Assembly (NCBI GenBank): GCA_000163995.1
Contig: CM000855.1
Coordinates: forward strand, 243,099 to 307,098
DNA: 64,000 bases
Direction of reading: 5' to 3'
Origin: Campylobacter jejuni subsp. jejuni 414
Lineage (GTDB): Bacteria; Campylobacterota; Campylobacteria; Campylobacterales; Campylobacteraceae
The notes below the pieces were generated by a model. That model was not told the origin of the DNA. It worked only from the letters and a program-made list of their open reading frames with translations, and did no database searches. Position numbers and translations under genes: made by a program. Below, one piece after another: positions 1 through 8,804 of the stretch (position 1 is its first letter; each line of letters opens with the position of its first letter).

Positions 1-196
1 AAAATATATTAAAAATTTTGATTTAGAACTTTTTGAAAATAGTTTTTTTGAATTAGCAATATTTTTAGAATATTTTTATCATTTTTTGGAAATGAAAACT
101 TTAAATAAGCTTTATGAAAAATATTTTAAAGATAAGAATAAAAATATTTTCTCTAAAATAATCAATAATAAAAATAAAATTTTGCAAATTGCTTAA
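1..196 (+). CDS. C-terminal part of an unidentified protein (5' end outside window)
   Basis: An open frame enters from the left edge (first full codon at base 2) and ends at TAA 194-196, giving about 64 residues. The peptide is rich in Lys, Asn, Phe and Leu, and ends in a basic, asparagine-rich tail. No motif is recognisable. Its position directly before ubiE corresponds, from memory, to Cj0323 of C. jejuni, a hypothetical gene. It is followed after 40 bases by ubiE on the same strand, so the two may be co-transcribed. Function is unknown. Confidence 0.55.
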   Translation, partial: KYIKNFDLELFENSFFELAIFLEYFYHFLEMKTLNKLYEKYFKDKNKNIFSKIINNKNKILQIA

Positions 197-236
197 AAAA
201 ATCAAGTAAAAATTTGAAAATTTACAAAGGATAAGA

Positions 237-944
237 ATGCAAAAACAAGAAAAAATTATAGAAATGTTTAATCAAATTGCTCCTACTTATGATAAAGCTA
301 ATAGAATTTTAAGCTTTGGTGCTGATGTAGCATGGCGTAAAAAAGCTTGTCAAACAGTGATGAGTCTATATTTAAAAAAAGATTTAAGAATCGCTGATAT
401 TGCTTGTGGCACAGGAGATATGATAGAAATTTGGCAAGAGAGCGCTTTAAAAATGGAAAAAAATATTTTAAATATTAAAGGCGTTGATCCAAGTTATGGT
501 ATGTTAAGTGTTGCAAAAGAGAAATTTCCAAATGTTGAATTTATAGAAGCAGGGGCGCAAAATTTACCTTTAGAAAGTCAAAGTTTAGATATTTTAAGTA
601 TTAGTTATGGTATTCGCAATGTTGTAGAAAGACAAAAAGCCTTAAATGAATTTGCTAGAGTACTTCAAAAAGATGGTATTTTAGTAGTTTTAGAATTTAC
701 AAAAAGAGAAAAGGGTGGTTTTATAGCAGCTTGTAGGGATTTTTATCTTAAAAATATTTTGCCAAGTATAGGTGGAATAATCAGTAAAAATAAAAGCGCT
801 TATGAGTATTTACCAAATTCTATTGAAGGGTTTTTAAGCAAGGAAGAGTTTATTTTAGAGCTTAAAAATGCTGGTTTTGAAATACTTGATTATAAAAGTT
901 TTAGCTTTGGCGTGAGTTCAATGTTTATAGCAAAAAAACTATGA
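237..944 (+). CDS. ubiE: Demethylmenaquinone methyltransferase UbiE/MenG
   Basis: A 235-residue SAM-dependent C-methyltransferase for the last step of menaquinone synthesis. The SAM-binding motif I (ADIACGTGD, about residues 53-61) is clear, followed by the acidic VDPS loop and the family segment SYGIRNV. Length is normal for UbiE. Campylobacters use menaquinone made by the futalosine route, so demethylmenaquinone is the expected substrate (family knowledge). A Shine-Dalgarno-like aaagga precedes the ATG. The stop overlaps the start of xseA by 4 bases, suggesting translational coupling. Confidence 0.93.
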   Translation: MQKQEKIIEMFNQIAPTYDKANRILSFGADVAWRKKACQTVMSLYLKKDLRIADIACGTGDMIEIWQESALKMEKNILNIKGVDPSYGMLSVAKEKFPNVEFIEAGAQNLPLESQSLDILSISYGIRNVVERQKALNEFARVLQKDGILVVLEFTKREKGGFIAACRDFYLKNILPSIGGIISKNKSAYEYLPNSIEGFLSKEEFILELKNAGFEILDYKSFSFGVSSMFIAKKL

Positions 945-2104
945 CACCAACAGAATTAAATCTTAAAGTAAAGGCTTTATTAGAAACACACTTTGATGAT
1001 ATTGTTTTAAGTGGAGAAATTTCAAAAATCACCTTGCACGGTTCAGGGCATTGGTATTTTGATTTGAAAGATGAAAGATCGAGTATAGCCTGTGCTATGT
1101 TTAAAGGAGCTAATTTAAAAGTTGGATTTAAACCAGCAGTGGGAGATTTTTTAGAGCTTTGTGGAAGTGTGAGTTTATATCCTGAAAGTGGCCGTTATCA
1201 ATTTATCGCTACAAGTATGAAAAAAGCAGGATTTGGAGATTTAGAAGCACAGTTTTTGGCTTTAAAAGAGTGTTTGCAAAAAGAAGGACTTTTTGATGCA
1301 CATTTTAAAAAATCTTTACCAAAATTTCCTAAAAAAGTAGGTATTATCACTTCAAAAACTTCGGCCGCCTTGCAAGATATGTTAAAACTTATCCATCAAA
1401 AAGAATATTTTTTGGCAAAAATTTATCTTTTTGATGCTCTCACTCAAGGAAATAATGCAGCTTTTTCTCTTGTCCAAGCTTTAAAAAAAGCTGATGATAT
1501 GAATTTAGATGTTCTTATTATAGCACGCGGTGGAGGAAGTAAGGAAGATCTTTTTTGTTTTAATGATGAAAATTTAGCAAGAGAAATTTTTAAGGCGAGA
1601 ACTCCTATTATTTCAGCTATAGGACATGAGATTGATTATGTTATTAGTGATTTTGTTGCAGATTTTAGAGCCCCAACACCTTCAGCTGCTATAGATACTT
1701 TGTTTTATTCTAAGCTAGATTTAGAGCAAAGCTTGGATTTAGCGGAAGAGAAATTGACGCAACTTTGGAATAATAAAATGCAAAATTATGAAAATTTACT
1801 TTTAAATTTAAATAGATTTTTTAAGTTTAATTCTTTGCCAAAAATAATAGATGAAAAAATAAAACAAAGTCATCATATAGAAAAACAACTGAACCATTTA
1901 CTAGTAAATCAAATGCGTTATAATGAATTAAAATTAGATAAATTACAAAATGTTTATTCGCAGCATGAAAATTTTTTTAATAAAAGCAAAAAGTTTATTT
2001 GTGTCAGAAAAAATGGCAAAATAGTGAGTTTAGAAGAGCTTGAAAGTGAAGACATTGTTATTTTAAGTTCTCAAACTTCTCAAAAAGAAGCAAAAATTTT
2101 ATAA
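941..2104 (+). CDS. xseA: Exodeoxyribonuclease VII large subunit
   Basis: A 387-residue homologue of XseA, the large subunit of ExoVII, which degrades single-stranded DNA in both directions. The N-terminal OB-fold (about residues 1-100, with GSGHWYFDLKD) is followed by the catalytic domain. That domain carries RGGGSKEDLF, then AIGHEIDY and DFRAPTPSAA, which are family signatures. The C-terminal coiled part (about 270-350) is Lys/Asn rich. The gene starts inside the ubiE stop (ATGA overlap) and ends 9 bases before serC. No small subunit gene (xseB) is visible in this window. Confidence 0.92.
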   Translation: MTPTELNLKVKALLETHFDDIVLSGEISKITLHGSGHWYFDLKDERSSIACAMFKGANLKVGFKPAVGDFLELCGSVSLYPESGRYQFIATSMKKAGFGDLEAQFLALKECLQKEGLFDAHFKKSLPKFPKKVGIITSKTSAALQDMLKLIHQKEYFLAKIYLFDALTQGNNAAFSLVQALKKADDMNLDVLIIARGGGSKEDLFCFNDENLAREIFKARTPIISAIGHEIDYVISDFVADFRAPTPSAAIDTLFYSKLDLEQSLDLAEEKLTQLWNNKMQNYENLLLNLNRFFKFNSLPKIIDEKIKQSHHIEKQLNHLLVNQMRYNELKLDKLQNVYSQHENFFNKSKKFICVRKNGKIVSLEELESEDIVILSSQTSQKEAKIL

Positions 2105-2113
2105 GGATAGATT

Positions 2114-3190
2114 ATGAGAAAAATCAATTTCAGCGCAGGGCCATCAACTTTACCTTTGGAAATTTTAGAACAAGCTCAAAGAGAACTCTGTGATTATCAG
2201 GGTAAAGGTTATTCTATAATGGAAATTTCACACCGCACAAAGGTATTTGAAGAAGTGCATTTTGGAGCACAGGAGAAAGCTAAAAAACTTTATGGATTAA
2301 ATGAGGATTATGAAGTATTGTTTTTGCAAGGTGGAGCAAGTTTGCAATTTGCTATGATTCCTATGAATTTAGCTTTAAATGGGGTTTGTGAATACGCCAA
2401 TACTGGAGTTTGGACAAAAAAAGCGATTAAAGAAGCACAAATTTTAGGTATCAATGTTAAAACTGTAGCAAGCAGCGAAGAAAGTAATTTTAATCATATT
2501 CCTAAGGTAGAGTTTAGTGATAATGCAGATTATGCTTATATCTGTTCGAATAATACTATCTATGGTACTCAATATCAAAATTATCCTAAAACTAAAGCTC
2601 CTTTGATTGTCGATGCATCGAGCGATTTTTTTTCTAGAAAAGTAGATTTTTCAAATATTGTTCTTTTTTATGGTGGAGTACAAAAAAATGCTGGAATTTC
2701 GGGTTTAAGTTGTATTTTTATCCGTAAGGATATGTTAGAAAGATCTAAAAATAAGCAAATTCCTAGCATGTTAAATTATTTTACTCATGTTGAGAATCAG
2801 TCTTTGTTTAATACGCCCCCAACTTTTGCTATTTACATGTTTAATCTTGAAATGGATTGGCTTTTAGATCAAGGCGGCCTTGATAAAGTGCATGAGAAAA
2901 ATTCCCAAAAAGCTACCATGCTTTATGAATGCATTGATTTAAGTAACGGGTTTTATAAAGGGCATGCAGACAAAAAAGACAGATCCTTAATGAATGTAAG
3001 TTTTAATATTACTAAAAATGCAGATTTAGAACCTCTTTTTGTAAAAGAGGCTGAAGAATCTGGAATGATAGGACTTAAAGGACATAGAATTTTAGGAGGA
3101 ATCCGTGCAAGTATTTATAATGCACTAAATTTGGATCAAGTGAAAACTTTATGTGAATTTATGAAAGAATTTCAAGGAAAATATGCATGA
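2114..3190 (+). CDS. serC: Phosphoserine aminotransferase
   Basis: A 358-residue class V aminotransferase that converts 3-phosphohydroxypyruvate to phosphoserine in serine synthesis, and may also act in pyridoxal phosphate synthesis. It begins with the SerC signature [10 protein letters not shown]. The pyridoxal phosphate lysine is expected at about K191 in [10 protein letters not shown], and the C-terminal part has [14 protein letters not shown]. An aaggat ribosome site precedes the ATG. The stop overlaps by 4 bases (ATGA) the start of the decayed ridA-type gene, suggesting the two were once coupled. Confidence 0.95.
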   Translation: MRKINFSAGPSTLPLEILEQAQRELCDYQGKGYSIMEISHRTKVFEEVHFGAQEKAKKLYGLNEDYEVLFLQGGASLQFAMIPMNLALNGVCEYANTGVWTKKAIKEAQILGINVKTVASSEESNFNHIPKVEFSDNADYAYICSNNTIYGTQYQNYPKTKAPLIVDASSDFFSRKVDFSNIVLFYGGVQKNAGISGLSCIFIRKDMLERSKNKQIPSMLNYFTHVENQSLFNTPPTFAIYMFNLEMDWLLDQGGLDKVHEKNSQKATMLYECIDLSNGFYKGHADKKDRSLMNVSFNITKNADLEPLFVKEAEESGMIGLKGHRILGGIRASIYNALNLDQVKTLCEFMKEFQGKYA

Positions 3191-3475
3191 TAAAGCGTTT
3201 TGATAAGTGCTATAGAATGTCGTAGATTATCGTTTGTGATAAATATTTTAAAACTGCGAGCAAGTAGCTTTTGAACCAAGTGGGACATTAAAAAGCAAAC
3301 TAAAGAAGCTCTTGTAGAATTTGAAAAATAAGTGCAAGCAAAGAGGATTTAATCCAAATTCAAATTTGGTTGGCTAATATGCAAGATTTTGAAATTTATG
3401 ATGCTTGGATAAAAATTAACCTGTTAGAGCTTGTGTGGGAATGCTTTAGCAGAAGGTTATTTAGTAGAAATTTAA
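3187..3475 (+). pseudogene. Decayed RidA/YjgF family gene (L-PSP endoribonuclease-like)
   Basis: The interval after serC has no continuous frame but keeps recognisable RidA pieces in different frames. One stretch reads SKEDLIQIQIWLANMQDFE then IYDAWIKIN. Another gives PVRACVGML, with the arginine and cysteine of the RidA signature, followed by AEGYLVEI just before TAA 3473-3475. Stop codons and frameshifts separate them, and the first reading frame stops after 12 residues. RidA proteins hydrolyse reactive 2-aminoacrylate made by PLP enzymes (family knowledge). From memory C. jejuni has an intact 120-residue gene here (Cj0327). No function is expected in this strain. Confidence 0.85.
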
Positions 3476-3498
3476 GCTTTTGGAAGACTAAGAGAGGG

Positions 3499-4473
3499 TT
3501 AAAAATTCTCTCCCCCAAATTTTAAAAGAGCAGACCCCCAGGTAAAACCACCACCAAAAGCATCTAGTAAGATCAAATTTCCTTTTTTAAGTCGACCTTC
3601 TTCATAAGCATCGTTCATTGCCATAGGTATAGAAGCAGCTGAAGTATTGCCATATTTATGCACTGTAATAACACATTTTTCATCGCTTAAATTGAGTTTC
3701 TCTTGAACTGCTTTAATGATACGTAGATTAGCTTGATGAGGAATGAAAAGATCAATTTCTTGTGCTAAAATTTTATTCTTGGCTAAAATTTCTACAACAT
3801 CATTACTGAGTGTATTTACTGCTATTTTAAAAACTTCATTACCTTTCATTTGCATGGAGAGTGTTTGACATGAGTTTGATTTTTGGGATCTTTGAGTCAT
3901 TAAAAGATCTCCATAATTGCCATTGCTTGCAGTATGTACATCAAGTATATGATTTTCTTTATCTAAACTTACAATTCCAGCTCCTGCGCCATCTCCAAAG
4001 AGTATGCAAATACTTCTGTCATTATAGTCCATAATGGAACTTGTTTTTTCAGCTCCTATGATTAAAACATTTTTTTTCAAGCCACTTTCTACTAAAGCTT
4101 TAGCTTGTTCAAGTAAATAGATGAAACCAGAGCAAGCTGCTGAAATATCAAAAGCACTAATATTTACAAGTCCTAAATTTGAAGCAATTTTACAAGCTGT
4201 TGAAGGCATGGTAAAATAATCAGGACTTAAAGTAGCTACAAGAATAGCATCAATATCTTTAGGCTTTAAATTTGCTCTTTCTATTGCTTTTAAGGCGGCT
4301 TTTGTGCCTAAATCACTTGTATTTTCATGTTCACTAGCAATGCGTCTTTCTTTAATACCTGTGCGTCTAGTGATCCATTCATCGGTCGTATCTACCATTT
4401 TTTCAAGATCGGCATTACTTAAAATCTTTTCTGGAATATAAGAAGCTATACTTTTAAGACTTGCTTTAAGCAT
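3499..4473 (-). CDS. fabH: Beta-ketoacyl-ACP synthase III
   Basis: FabH condenses acetyl-CoA with malonyl-ACP to start fatty acid synthesis. The protein is 324 residues from the ATG at 4473. A longer frame back to 4491 exists, but [15 protein letters not shown] matches the family start and overlaps the plsX stop, which fits coupling. The catalytic triad is visible: Cys in ISAACSGF (about C114), His in IPHQANLR and Asn in KYGNTSAAS. The [12 protein letters not shown] segment is typical of FabH. It is the last gene of the leftward ndk-yceD-rpmF-plsX-fabH cluster. Confidence 0.95.
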   Translation of the reverse strand: MLKASLKSIASYIPEKILSNADLEKMVDTTDEWITRRTGIKERRIASEHENTSDLGTKAALKAIERANLKPKDIDAILVATLSPDYFTMPSTACKIASNLGLVNISAFDISAACSGFIYLLEQAKALVESGLKKNVLIIGAEKTSSIMDYNDRSICILFGDGAGAGIVSLDKENHILDVHTASNGNYGDLLMTQRSQKSNSCQTLSMQMKGNEVFKIAVNTLSNDVVEILAKNKILAQEIDLFIPHQANLRIIKAVQEKLNLSDEKCVITVHKYGNTSAASIPMAMNDAYEEGRLKKGNLILLDAFGGGFTWGSALLKFGGENF

Positions 4474-5452
4474 TGTATTTTCCAAGTTCATTTTCTATAA
4501 GTTCGTTGATATGAGATTGGCTAAAATTTATGGCTTGAAAAATTGCATTTTTAATAGCTCTAGAATCACTTTTTCCATGACTTATAATCACACAACCATT
4601 AACTCCAAGAAGAGGTGCTCCACCGTATTCTTGCCAATCTGTATGTTTTTTTAATTTTTTAAAAGATGGTTTCATAAGCAAAGCACCAATTTTAGAAACA
4701 AAAGATTGTTTTACTTCATTTTTTAAAAGTTGAAAAATAGCCGTTGCTACTCCTTCACAAGCTTTTAAAATCACATTGCCATTAAAACCATCACAGACTA
4801 AAACATCTATTTCACCATTAAAAATATCTCTACCTTCAGCATTACCTATAAAGTTTGGAATTTTTTTCATAAGTTGATGGCTTTCTTTGGTAAGTTCATT
4901 GCCTTTACATTCTTCTTCACCATTAGAAAGTAAAGCAAGGCGTGGTCTTTGAATTTGCATGATTTCTCTAGCATAAACTTCGCCCATTATGGCGAATTGA
5001 AATAAATTTTCAGCTTTACAATCTGTATTAGCTCCTACATCTAAAAGCAAAGTTTTGCTAACAATATTTGGCATTAAAGTAGCAATAGCAGGTCTTGAAA
5101 TGCCCTTAAGTCTTCCAAGTCTTAATGTAGCTAAAGACATACTTGCTCCACTGTGACCAGCTGAAACTACAGCATCTACCTTTTTTTCTTTTAATAAACT
5201 GATAGCTTTATATATGGTTGTTTCTTTATTTTTTAAAGCGTCAGTGGCGCTTTCATTCATCGAAAAAATTTCACAGGCTTCTTCGTATTGTATATATTGT
5301 TCTAATTTTTTTGGTATTAAAGGTTTTAAAATTTTAGAATTTCCCACCAAGATAGCGTTAAAAGGTTTTGCTTCTAATGCCTTTAAAACGCCTTCTATAA
5401 TGGGTTTTTCTCCAAAATCACCACCCATTGCATCAATGGCAATGTTAATCAT
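4466..5452 (-). CDS. plsX: Phosphate acyltransferase PlsX
   Basis: A 328-residue peripheral enzyme that makes acyl-phosphate from acyl-ACP, the donor used by PlsY in phosphatidic acid synthesis. It opens with the signature [14 protein letters not shown], and contains [13 protein letters not shown] and [16 protein letters not shown], both typical of PlsX. Length is normal. It starts 5 bases after the rpmF stop and overlaps the fabH start by 8 bases. The rpmF-plsX-fabH arrangement is widely conserved in bacteria. Its partner PlsY is encoded at 28094-28702 in this window. Confidence 0.95.
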   Translation of the reverse strand: MINIAIDAMGGDFGEKPIIEGVLKALEAKPFNAILVGNSKILKPLIPKKLEQYIQYEEACEIFSMNESATDALKNKETTIYKAISLLKEKKVDAVVSAGHSGASMSLATLRLGRLKGISRPAIATLMPNIVSKTLLLDVGANTDCKAENLFQFAIMGEVYAREIMQIQRPRLALLSNGEEECKGNELTKESHQLMKKIPNFIGNAEGRDIFNGEIDVLVCDGFNGNVILKACEGVATAIFQLLKNEVKQSFVSKIGALLMKPSFKKLKKHTDWQEYGGAPLLGVNGCVIISHGKSDSRAIKNAIFQAINFSQSHINELIENELGKYNA

Positions 5453-5457
5453 TGATT

Positions 5458-5604
5458 TTAATATTCCTTGGTTGTTGGATTCGCACGGTGAGGCATTTTA
5501 TAGCTTCCATCTTTGTCTTTCACAGGCATAGGAAGACTAACTTTATAATGAGTTCTGCGTTTAGCTGCACGAGTTTTACTCACTCTTCTCTTTGGTACCG
5601 CCAT
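5458..5604 (-). CDS. rpmF: 50S ribosomal protein bL32
   Basis: A 48-residue basic protein with the bL32 start [19 protein letters not shown]. It ends [10 protein letters not shown] before TAA. Like many epsilonproteobacterial L32 proteins it lacks the zinc-binding cysteine pairs, which suggests a zinc-independent form. A strong ribosome site (aaaggag) lies just upstream on the minus strand. It sits between the YceD-type gene and plsX, the conserved bacterial context in which YceD/DUF177 precedes rpmF. Confidence 0.93.
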   Translation of the reverse strand: MAVPKRRVSKTRAAKRRTHYKVSLPMPVKDKDGSYKMPHRANPTTKEY

Positions 5605-5626
5605 TTTATCTCCTTTATAAATTTAG

Positions 5627-5980
5627 TTAATTATTGCAGTTTGCACAATAAAAATAATCACTTAAATAAGCTTCAAGCTCACTGATAGCAACTTCTATTA
5701 AATCAATGTGTCCATCGAAAAATTCTATAGTATTGCTCAATTCGTTTGCTTTATCTTTAAAAATACCATCACTTGCAAAAAGTTCTAAATTTTCTTTAAT
5801 TTCAAGTTCTAATTCAGTTCCACAACTATCACAAGGTCTATAAATAAAACCTTGCATAATAGCATTTATTTTAACAAGTTTAGGATTTATTTTTACTAAA
5901 TTTCCTTCAAAAATCATATTTTCAAGATTAAGTTTAAAAGGATATTCTTTTGTATTAATCTTAGAAAAGGCGATTTTCAT
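5627..5980 (-). CDS. YceD/DUF177 family protein
   Basis: A 117-residue protein of the DUF177 (YceD) type, found next to rpmF in many bacteria and linked to 23S rRNA or ribosome accumulation in other species (family knowledge). The central CDSCGTELEL has two cysteines spaced CxxC. A second pair (CANC) lies at the extreme C-terminus, so a zinc site is possible. The C-terminal half is acidic. It starts immediately after ndk and ends 22 bases before rpmF. Assignment rests on context plus the cysteine pattern. Confidence 0.75.
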   Translation of the reverse strand: MKIAFSKINTKEYPFKLNLENMIFEGNLVKINPKLVKINAIMQGFIYRPCDSCGTELELEIKENLELFASDGIFKDKANELSNTIEFFDGHIDLIEVAISELEAYLSDYFYCANCNN

Positions 5981-6394
5981 TTAGCAAATTTCATTTGACT
6001 TAAAGAAAAATTCAATTTCTATTTTTGCGTTTTCTAAGCTATCACTCCCGTGAACAGCATTTGCATCAATACTTTCAGCAAAATCAGCTCTAATTGTTCC
6101 TGCTTTAGCTTCTTTAGGATTTGTTGCTCCCATTAAATCTCTATTTTTTAATACAGCGTTTTCTCCTTCTAATACAGAAACAACAACAGGACCGCTAATC
6201 ATAAACTCAACTAAGTCTTTAAAAAAAGGCCTTTCTTTGTGAACAGCATAGAAATTTTCAGCTTGCTCTTTGTTAAGTTGAATTTTTTTCATTGCAGCGA
6301 TTCTTAATCCATTGTTTTCAAAACGATCTAAAATTTTTCCTATAACGCCTTTTCTAACAGCATCAGGTTTAATTATAGATAAAGTTTTTTCCAT
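5981..6394 (-). CDS. ndk: Nucleoside diphosphate kinase
   Basis: A 137-residue enzyme that transfers the gamma phosphate between nucleoside triphosphates and diphosphates through a phosphohistidine. The start [15 protein letters not shown] and the active-site motif NAVHGSDS (His about 115) are diagnostic. Length is normal. An aggag ribosome site precedes the ATG. It is the first gene of the leftward ndk-yceD-rpmF-plsX-fabH cluster and abuts the DUF177 gene. Confidence 0.96.
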   Translation of the reverse strand: MEKTLSIIKPDAVRKGVIGKILDRFENNGLRIAAMKKIQLNKEQAENFYAVHKERPFFKDLVEFMISGPVVVSVLEGENAVLKNRDLMGATNPKEAKAGTIRADFAESIDANAVHGSDSLENAKIEIEFFFKSNEIC

Positions 6395-6459
6395 CTTGTA
6401 ATAACTCCTTATTTTAATAAAGCTTAAAATTATACTTGAATTTGTTTTAAAGAAAGTTA

Positions 6460-6495
6460 AATTAAAAGCTAGGAATCTCTAGCTTTTAATTTTTT
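6460..6495 (-). terminator. Rho-independent terminator, downstream of the fdxA remnant
   Basis: A 13-base inverted repeat (6460-6472 with 6479-6491) around a 6-base loop has the core AAAAGCTAG/CTAGCTTTT. It is flanked by A/T runs on both sides, so it could work in either direction. It lies after the decayed fdxA gene and before ndk, both leftward. Confidence 0.8.
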
Positions 6496-6499
6496 AAAA

Positions 6500-6781
6500 T
6501 TATGCAAAAACTGGAGTGTTTCTGCTTCTCATATCAGCATATTGCGATTTTACTGTCCTGATTCTACAGCATTCTATACTACACATCCATCTGTTGGACA
6601 GGTGCTAGCACAAGCTGGTTGATCATTATGTCTTACACATGCGACACATTTATTTGTATTAGCATAAATATCTGTCTTCGCCTTCTGGATTGTTAGCATC
6701 ATCAATGATAGCACTCACTGGACACTTATCTATGCAAGAACCACAAGCAATACATACTATGACTGTAATTTTTACAGCCAT
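6500..6781 (-). pseudogene. fdxA: Decayed ferredoxin gene fdxA
   Basis: Read from ATG 6781 the frame gives MAVKIT, then CIACGSCIDKCPVSAI and NNPEGEDRY, before a frameshift leads to a stop near residue 40. In the next frame the ferredoxin continues with KCVACVRHNDQPACAS and CPTDGC, is cut by an in-frame TAG, and later shows NTPVFA before the original TAA 6500-6502. At least two frameshifts and two internal stops are present. Both cysteine clusters of a 2x[4Fe-4S] ferredoxin can still be traced. In C. jejuni FdxA is reported as iron-induced and needed for aerotolerance (recalled literature). The gene is divergent from ahpC. Confidence 0.9.
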
Positions 6782-6860
6782 TTTTTCTCTTCTATAATTT
6801 TATAAGATTTATTAGTAAGTAAAAAGATTTTAGCGTAAAATTCTTAAATAATGTAAATTT

Positions 6861-6875
6861 TGATAATAATTATAA
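6861..6875. promoter_or_regulatory. Possible Fur/PerR-type box between fdxA remnant and ahpC
   Basis: The sequence tgataataattataa resembles the AT-rich palindromic boxes bound by Fur and PerR. It lies in the divergent fdxA-ahpC intergenic region, about 60 bases upstream of the ahpC -10. Both genes are iron- or peroxide-responsive in C. jejuni. The region is very AT rich, so a chance match is possible. Confidence 0.4.
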
Positions 6876-6935
6876 CTTTACTTAAATTTTTAATATTATT
6901 TTTGGATATTTAAAAAAAAATAAAGATTTAAACGA

Positions 6936-6941
6936 TATAAT
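6936..6941 (+). promoter_or_regulatory. ahpC promoter -10 element
   Basis: A perfect TATAAT lies 37 bases before the ahpC ATG, preceded by T- and A-rich tracts. This is typical of sigma-70 promoters in Campylobacter, which usually lack a strict -35 box. An aggag ribosome site lies downstream, just before ATG 6978. Confidence 0.65.
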
Positions 6942-6977
6942 TTTGCTATCAATAAAATTTATTATTTAGGAGAAAGT

Positions 6978-7574
6978 ATGATAGTTACTAAAAAAGCTTT
7001 AGATTTCACTGCTCCAGCAGTATTAGGAAACAATGAGATTGTTCAAGATTTTAATCTTTATAAAAATATAGGTCCAAAAGGAGCAGTGGTATTCTTTTAT
7101 CCAAAAGATTTTACTTTTGTTTGTCCTTCAGAAATTATAGCTTTCGATAAAAGATATCAAGAATTTAAAAATCGTGGTGTTGAAGTAATCGGAATTTCAG
7201 GAGACAATGAATTTTCACATTTTGCTTGGAAAAATACTCCAGTAAATCAAGGTGGTATTGGTCAAGTTAAATTCCCACTTGTTGCTGACTTAACTAAACA
7301 GATTGCTAGAAATTTTGATGTGCTTTATGCAGAAGCAGTTGCACTTCGTGGTTCGTTCTTGCTTGATGCTGATGGAACAGTACGTCATGCTGTGGTTAAT
7401 GATTTGCCATTAGGTAGAAATATCGATGAAATGTTAAGAATGGTTGATACTATGCTTTTTACAAATGAGCATGGTGAAGTTTGCCCTGCAGGATGGAATA
7501 AGGGTGATGAAGGTATGAAAGCTGACCCTAAAGGTGTAGCTGAATATCTTGGTAAAAACGAAGCTAAACTTTAA
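6978..7574 (+). CDS. ahpC: Alkyl hydroperoxide reductase AhpC (2-Cys peroxiredoxin)
   Basis: A 198-residue typical 2-Cys peroxiredoxin that reduces hydrogen peroxide and organic peroxides in the cytoplasm. The peroxidatic cysteine is C49 in DFTFVCPSE and the resolving cysteine is C169 in GEVCPAGW. No ahpF follows, and Campylobacter AhpC is thought to be reduced by thioredoxin. It is a single gene with its own promoter and terminator, divergent from the fdxA remnant. Iron and PerR control is known for C. jejuni ahpC. Confidence 0.96.
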   Translation: MIVTKKALDFTAPAVLGNNEIVQDFNLYKNIGPKGAVVFFYPKDFTFVCPSEIIAFDKRYQEFKNRGVEVIGISGDNEFSHFAWKNTPVNQGGIGQVKFPLVADLTKQIARNFDVLYAEAVALRGSFLLDADGTVRHAVVNDLPLGRNIDEMLRMVDTMLFTNEHGEVCPAGWNKGDEGMKADPKGVAEYLGKNEAKL

Positions 7575-7585
7575 TTTTATAGTGC

Positions 7586-7608
7586 AAAGCCTCTTTGTGG
7601 GGCTTTTT
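7586..7608 (+). terminator. Rho-independent terminator of ahpC
   Basis: AAAGCC (7586-7591) pairs with GGCTTT (7601-7606), followed by TTTCTTC. It begins 12 bases after the ahpC stop. Confidence 0.8.
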
Positions 7609-7691
7609 CTTCATTTTTATTCTTTAATTAAAATTCATCAATTTTCTATTATAATTTTATACATATTCAATATTTTTATTTAGGCTAAAAT

Positions 7692-8780
7692 ATGGCAAGT
7701 GAAGATCAAGAAAAAACAGAAGAGCCCACGTCCAAAAAAATCGAAGATGCACGTAAAGAAGGTAATGTTCCAAAGTCTCAAGATGCAGCAGCTATTGTAA
7801 TCTTGATAATCGGAGTAACTGTAACCTTATTGATGATGGGTTTTATGGGTGAGAGAATTGTAAATTTGTATAGATACTATCAAAGTTTTATTGGTGTTGA
7901 ATTTGATTTGCGTATTATTCAAGCTATTATGATTAAAAGTATTTTTGAAGTTTTAATTATTCTTGCACCCATTGTTTTAAGTATTATGGTTGCTGGAGTT
8001 TTAGGAAATATTATGCAATTTGGTTTTATTTTTACAACCAAACCTATTATGCCAAATTTAGGAAAAATTAACCCTCTGAAAGGTTTAAAAAATCTTTTTT
8101 CATTGAAAAAACTTGTTGAAAGTGTAAAAATTATTTTAAAAGTGGGGATTGTTTTTACTATAGCTTTTATAGTTTTGCTTAAATTTATGCAAGAACTTCC
8201 AAGAGTTGAGCTTTATACTATGGTTGCACAGCTTACTTGGTTAAGAGATAGGGCTATTGTTTTAGCAGCTATTGTTATGGTTGCTTTTTTAATTATTGCT
8301 GTTTTAGATGTTTTTTTAGTGCGTTTTCAGTATTTTAAAGGTTTGCGTATGAGCAAACAAGAAATTAAAGATGAATATAAACAAATGGAAGGAGATCCTC
8401 AAGTTAAAGGCAGAATTCGTAGACTTCAAATGGAAGCTGCACGTCGCCGTATGGTTCAAGATGTTGCAGGTGCAGATGTGGTGATTACAAATCCAACGCA
8501 TTATGCTGTAGCCATTCGTTATGATACGAGCAAAGAACAAGCTCCTAGAGTTGTTGCTAAAGGAGTAGATTTTCTTGCTCTTCGTATAAAACAAGTAGCC
8601 TATGAAAATAATGTTGTAGTTTATGAAAATCCTCCTTTAGCAAGAGAACTTTATAAGGCTTGTGATGTTAATGATCTTATTCCTAGAGAAATGTTTAAGG
8701 CCGTGGCTGAGGTATTAGGATTTGTTTATAATACAAACAATAAGAGTCGTTTAGCTGGTCAAGTAAAAAAAGGAAACTAA
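7692..8780 (+). CDS. flhB: Flagellar type III export protein FlhB
   Basis: A 362-residue membrane component of the flagellar export gate that switches substrate class. The N-terminus is charged (EKTEEPTSKKIEDARKEG, the FlhB signature). Four membrane segments follow, at about residues 33-52, 83-110, 148-166 and 187-210, then the cytoplasmic domain. The autocleavage site NPTH is at 267-270. Both domains are complete. It stands alone between ahpC and the convergent motAB operon. FlhB in C. jejuni is also needed for expression of sigma-54 flagellar genes (recalled literature). Confidence 0.96.
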   Translation: MASEDQEKTEEPTSKKIEDARKEGNVPKSQDAAAIVILIIGVTVTLLMMGFMGERIVNLYRYYQSFIGVEFDLRIIQAIMIKSIFEVLIILAPIVLSIMVAGVLGNIMQFGFIFTTKPIMPNLGKINPLKGLKNLFSLKKLVESVKIILKVGIVFTIAFIVLLKFMQELPRVELYTMVAQLTWLRDRAIVLAAIVMVAFLIIAVLDVFLVRFQYFKGLRMSKQEIKDEYKQMEGDPQVKGRIRRLQMEAARRRMVQDVAGADVVITNPTHYAVAIRYDTSKEQAPRVVAKGVDFLALRIKQVAYENNVVVYENPPLARELYKACDVNDLIPREMFKAVAEVLGFVYNTNNKSRLAGQVKKGN

Positions 8781-8804
8781 AAACCTTTAAGGTGTTTTAG
8801 TTCC
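8772..8804. terminator. Bidirectional terminator between flhB and motB
   Basis: An imperfect inverted repeat, ggaaactaaaaacc with ggtgttttagttcc, sits on a short TTTAA loop and spans the end of flhB and the end of motB. The convergent gene arrangement suggests that it serves both. Confidence 0.6.

Noticed and set aside
6661..6781. Short 40-residue ferredoxin from the first part of fdxA
   Set aside because: It stops before the second cysteine cluster and is followed by more ferredoxin sequence in other frames, so it is a pseudogene part and not a small gene.
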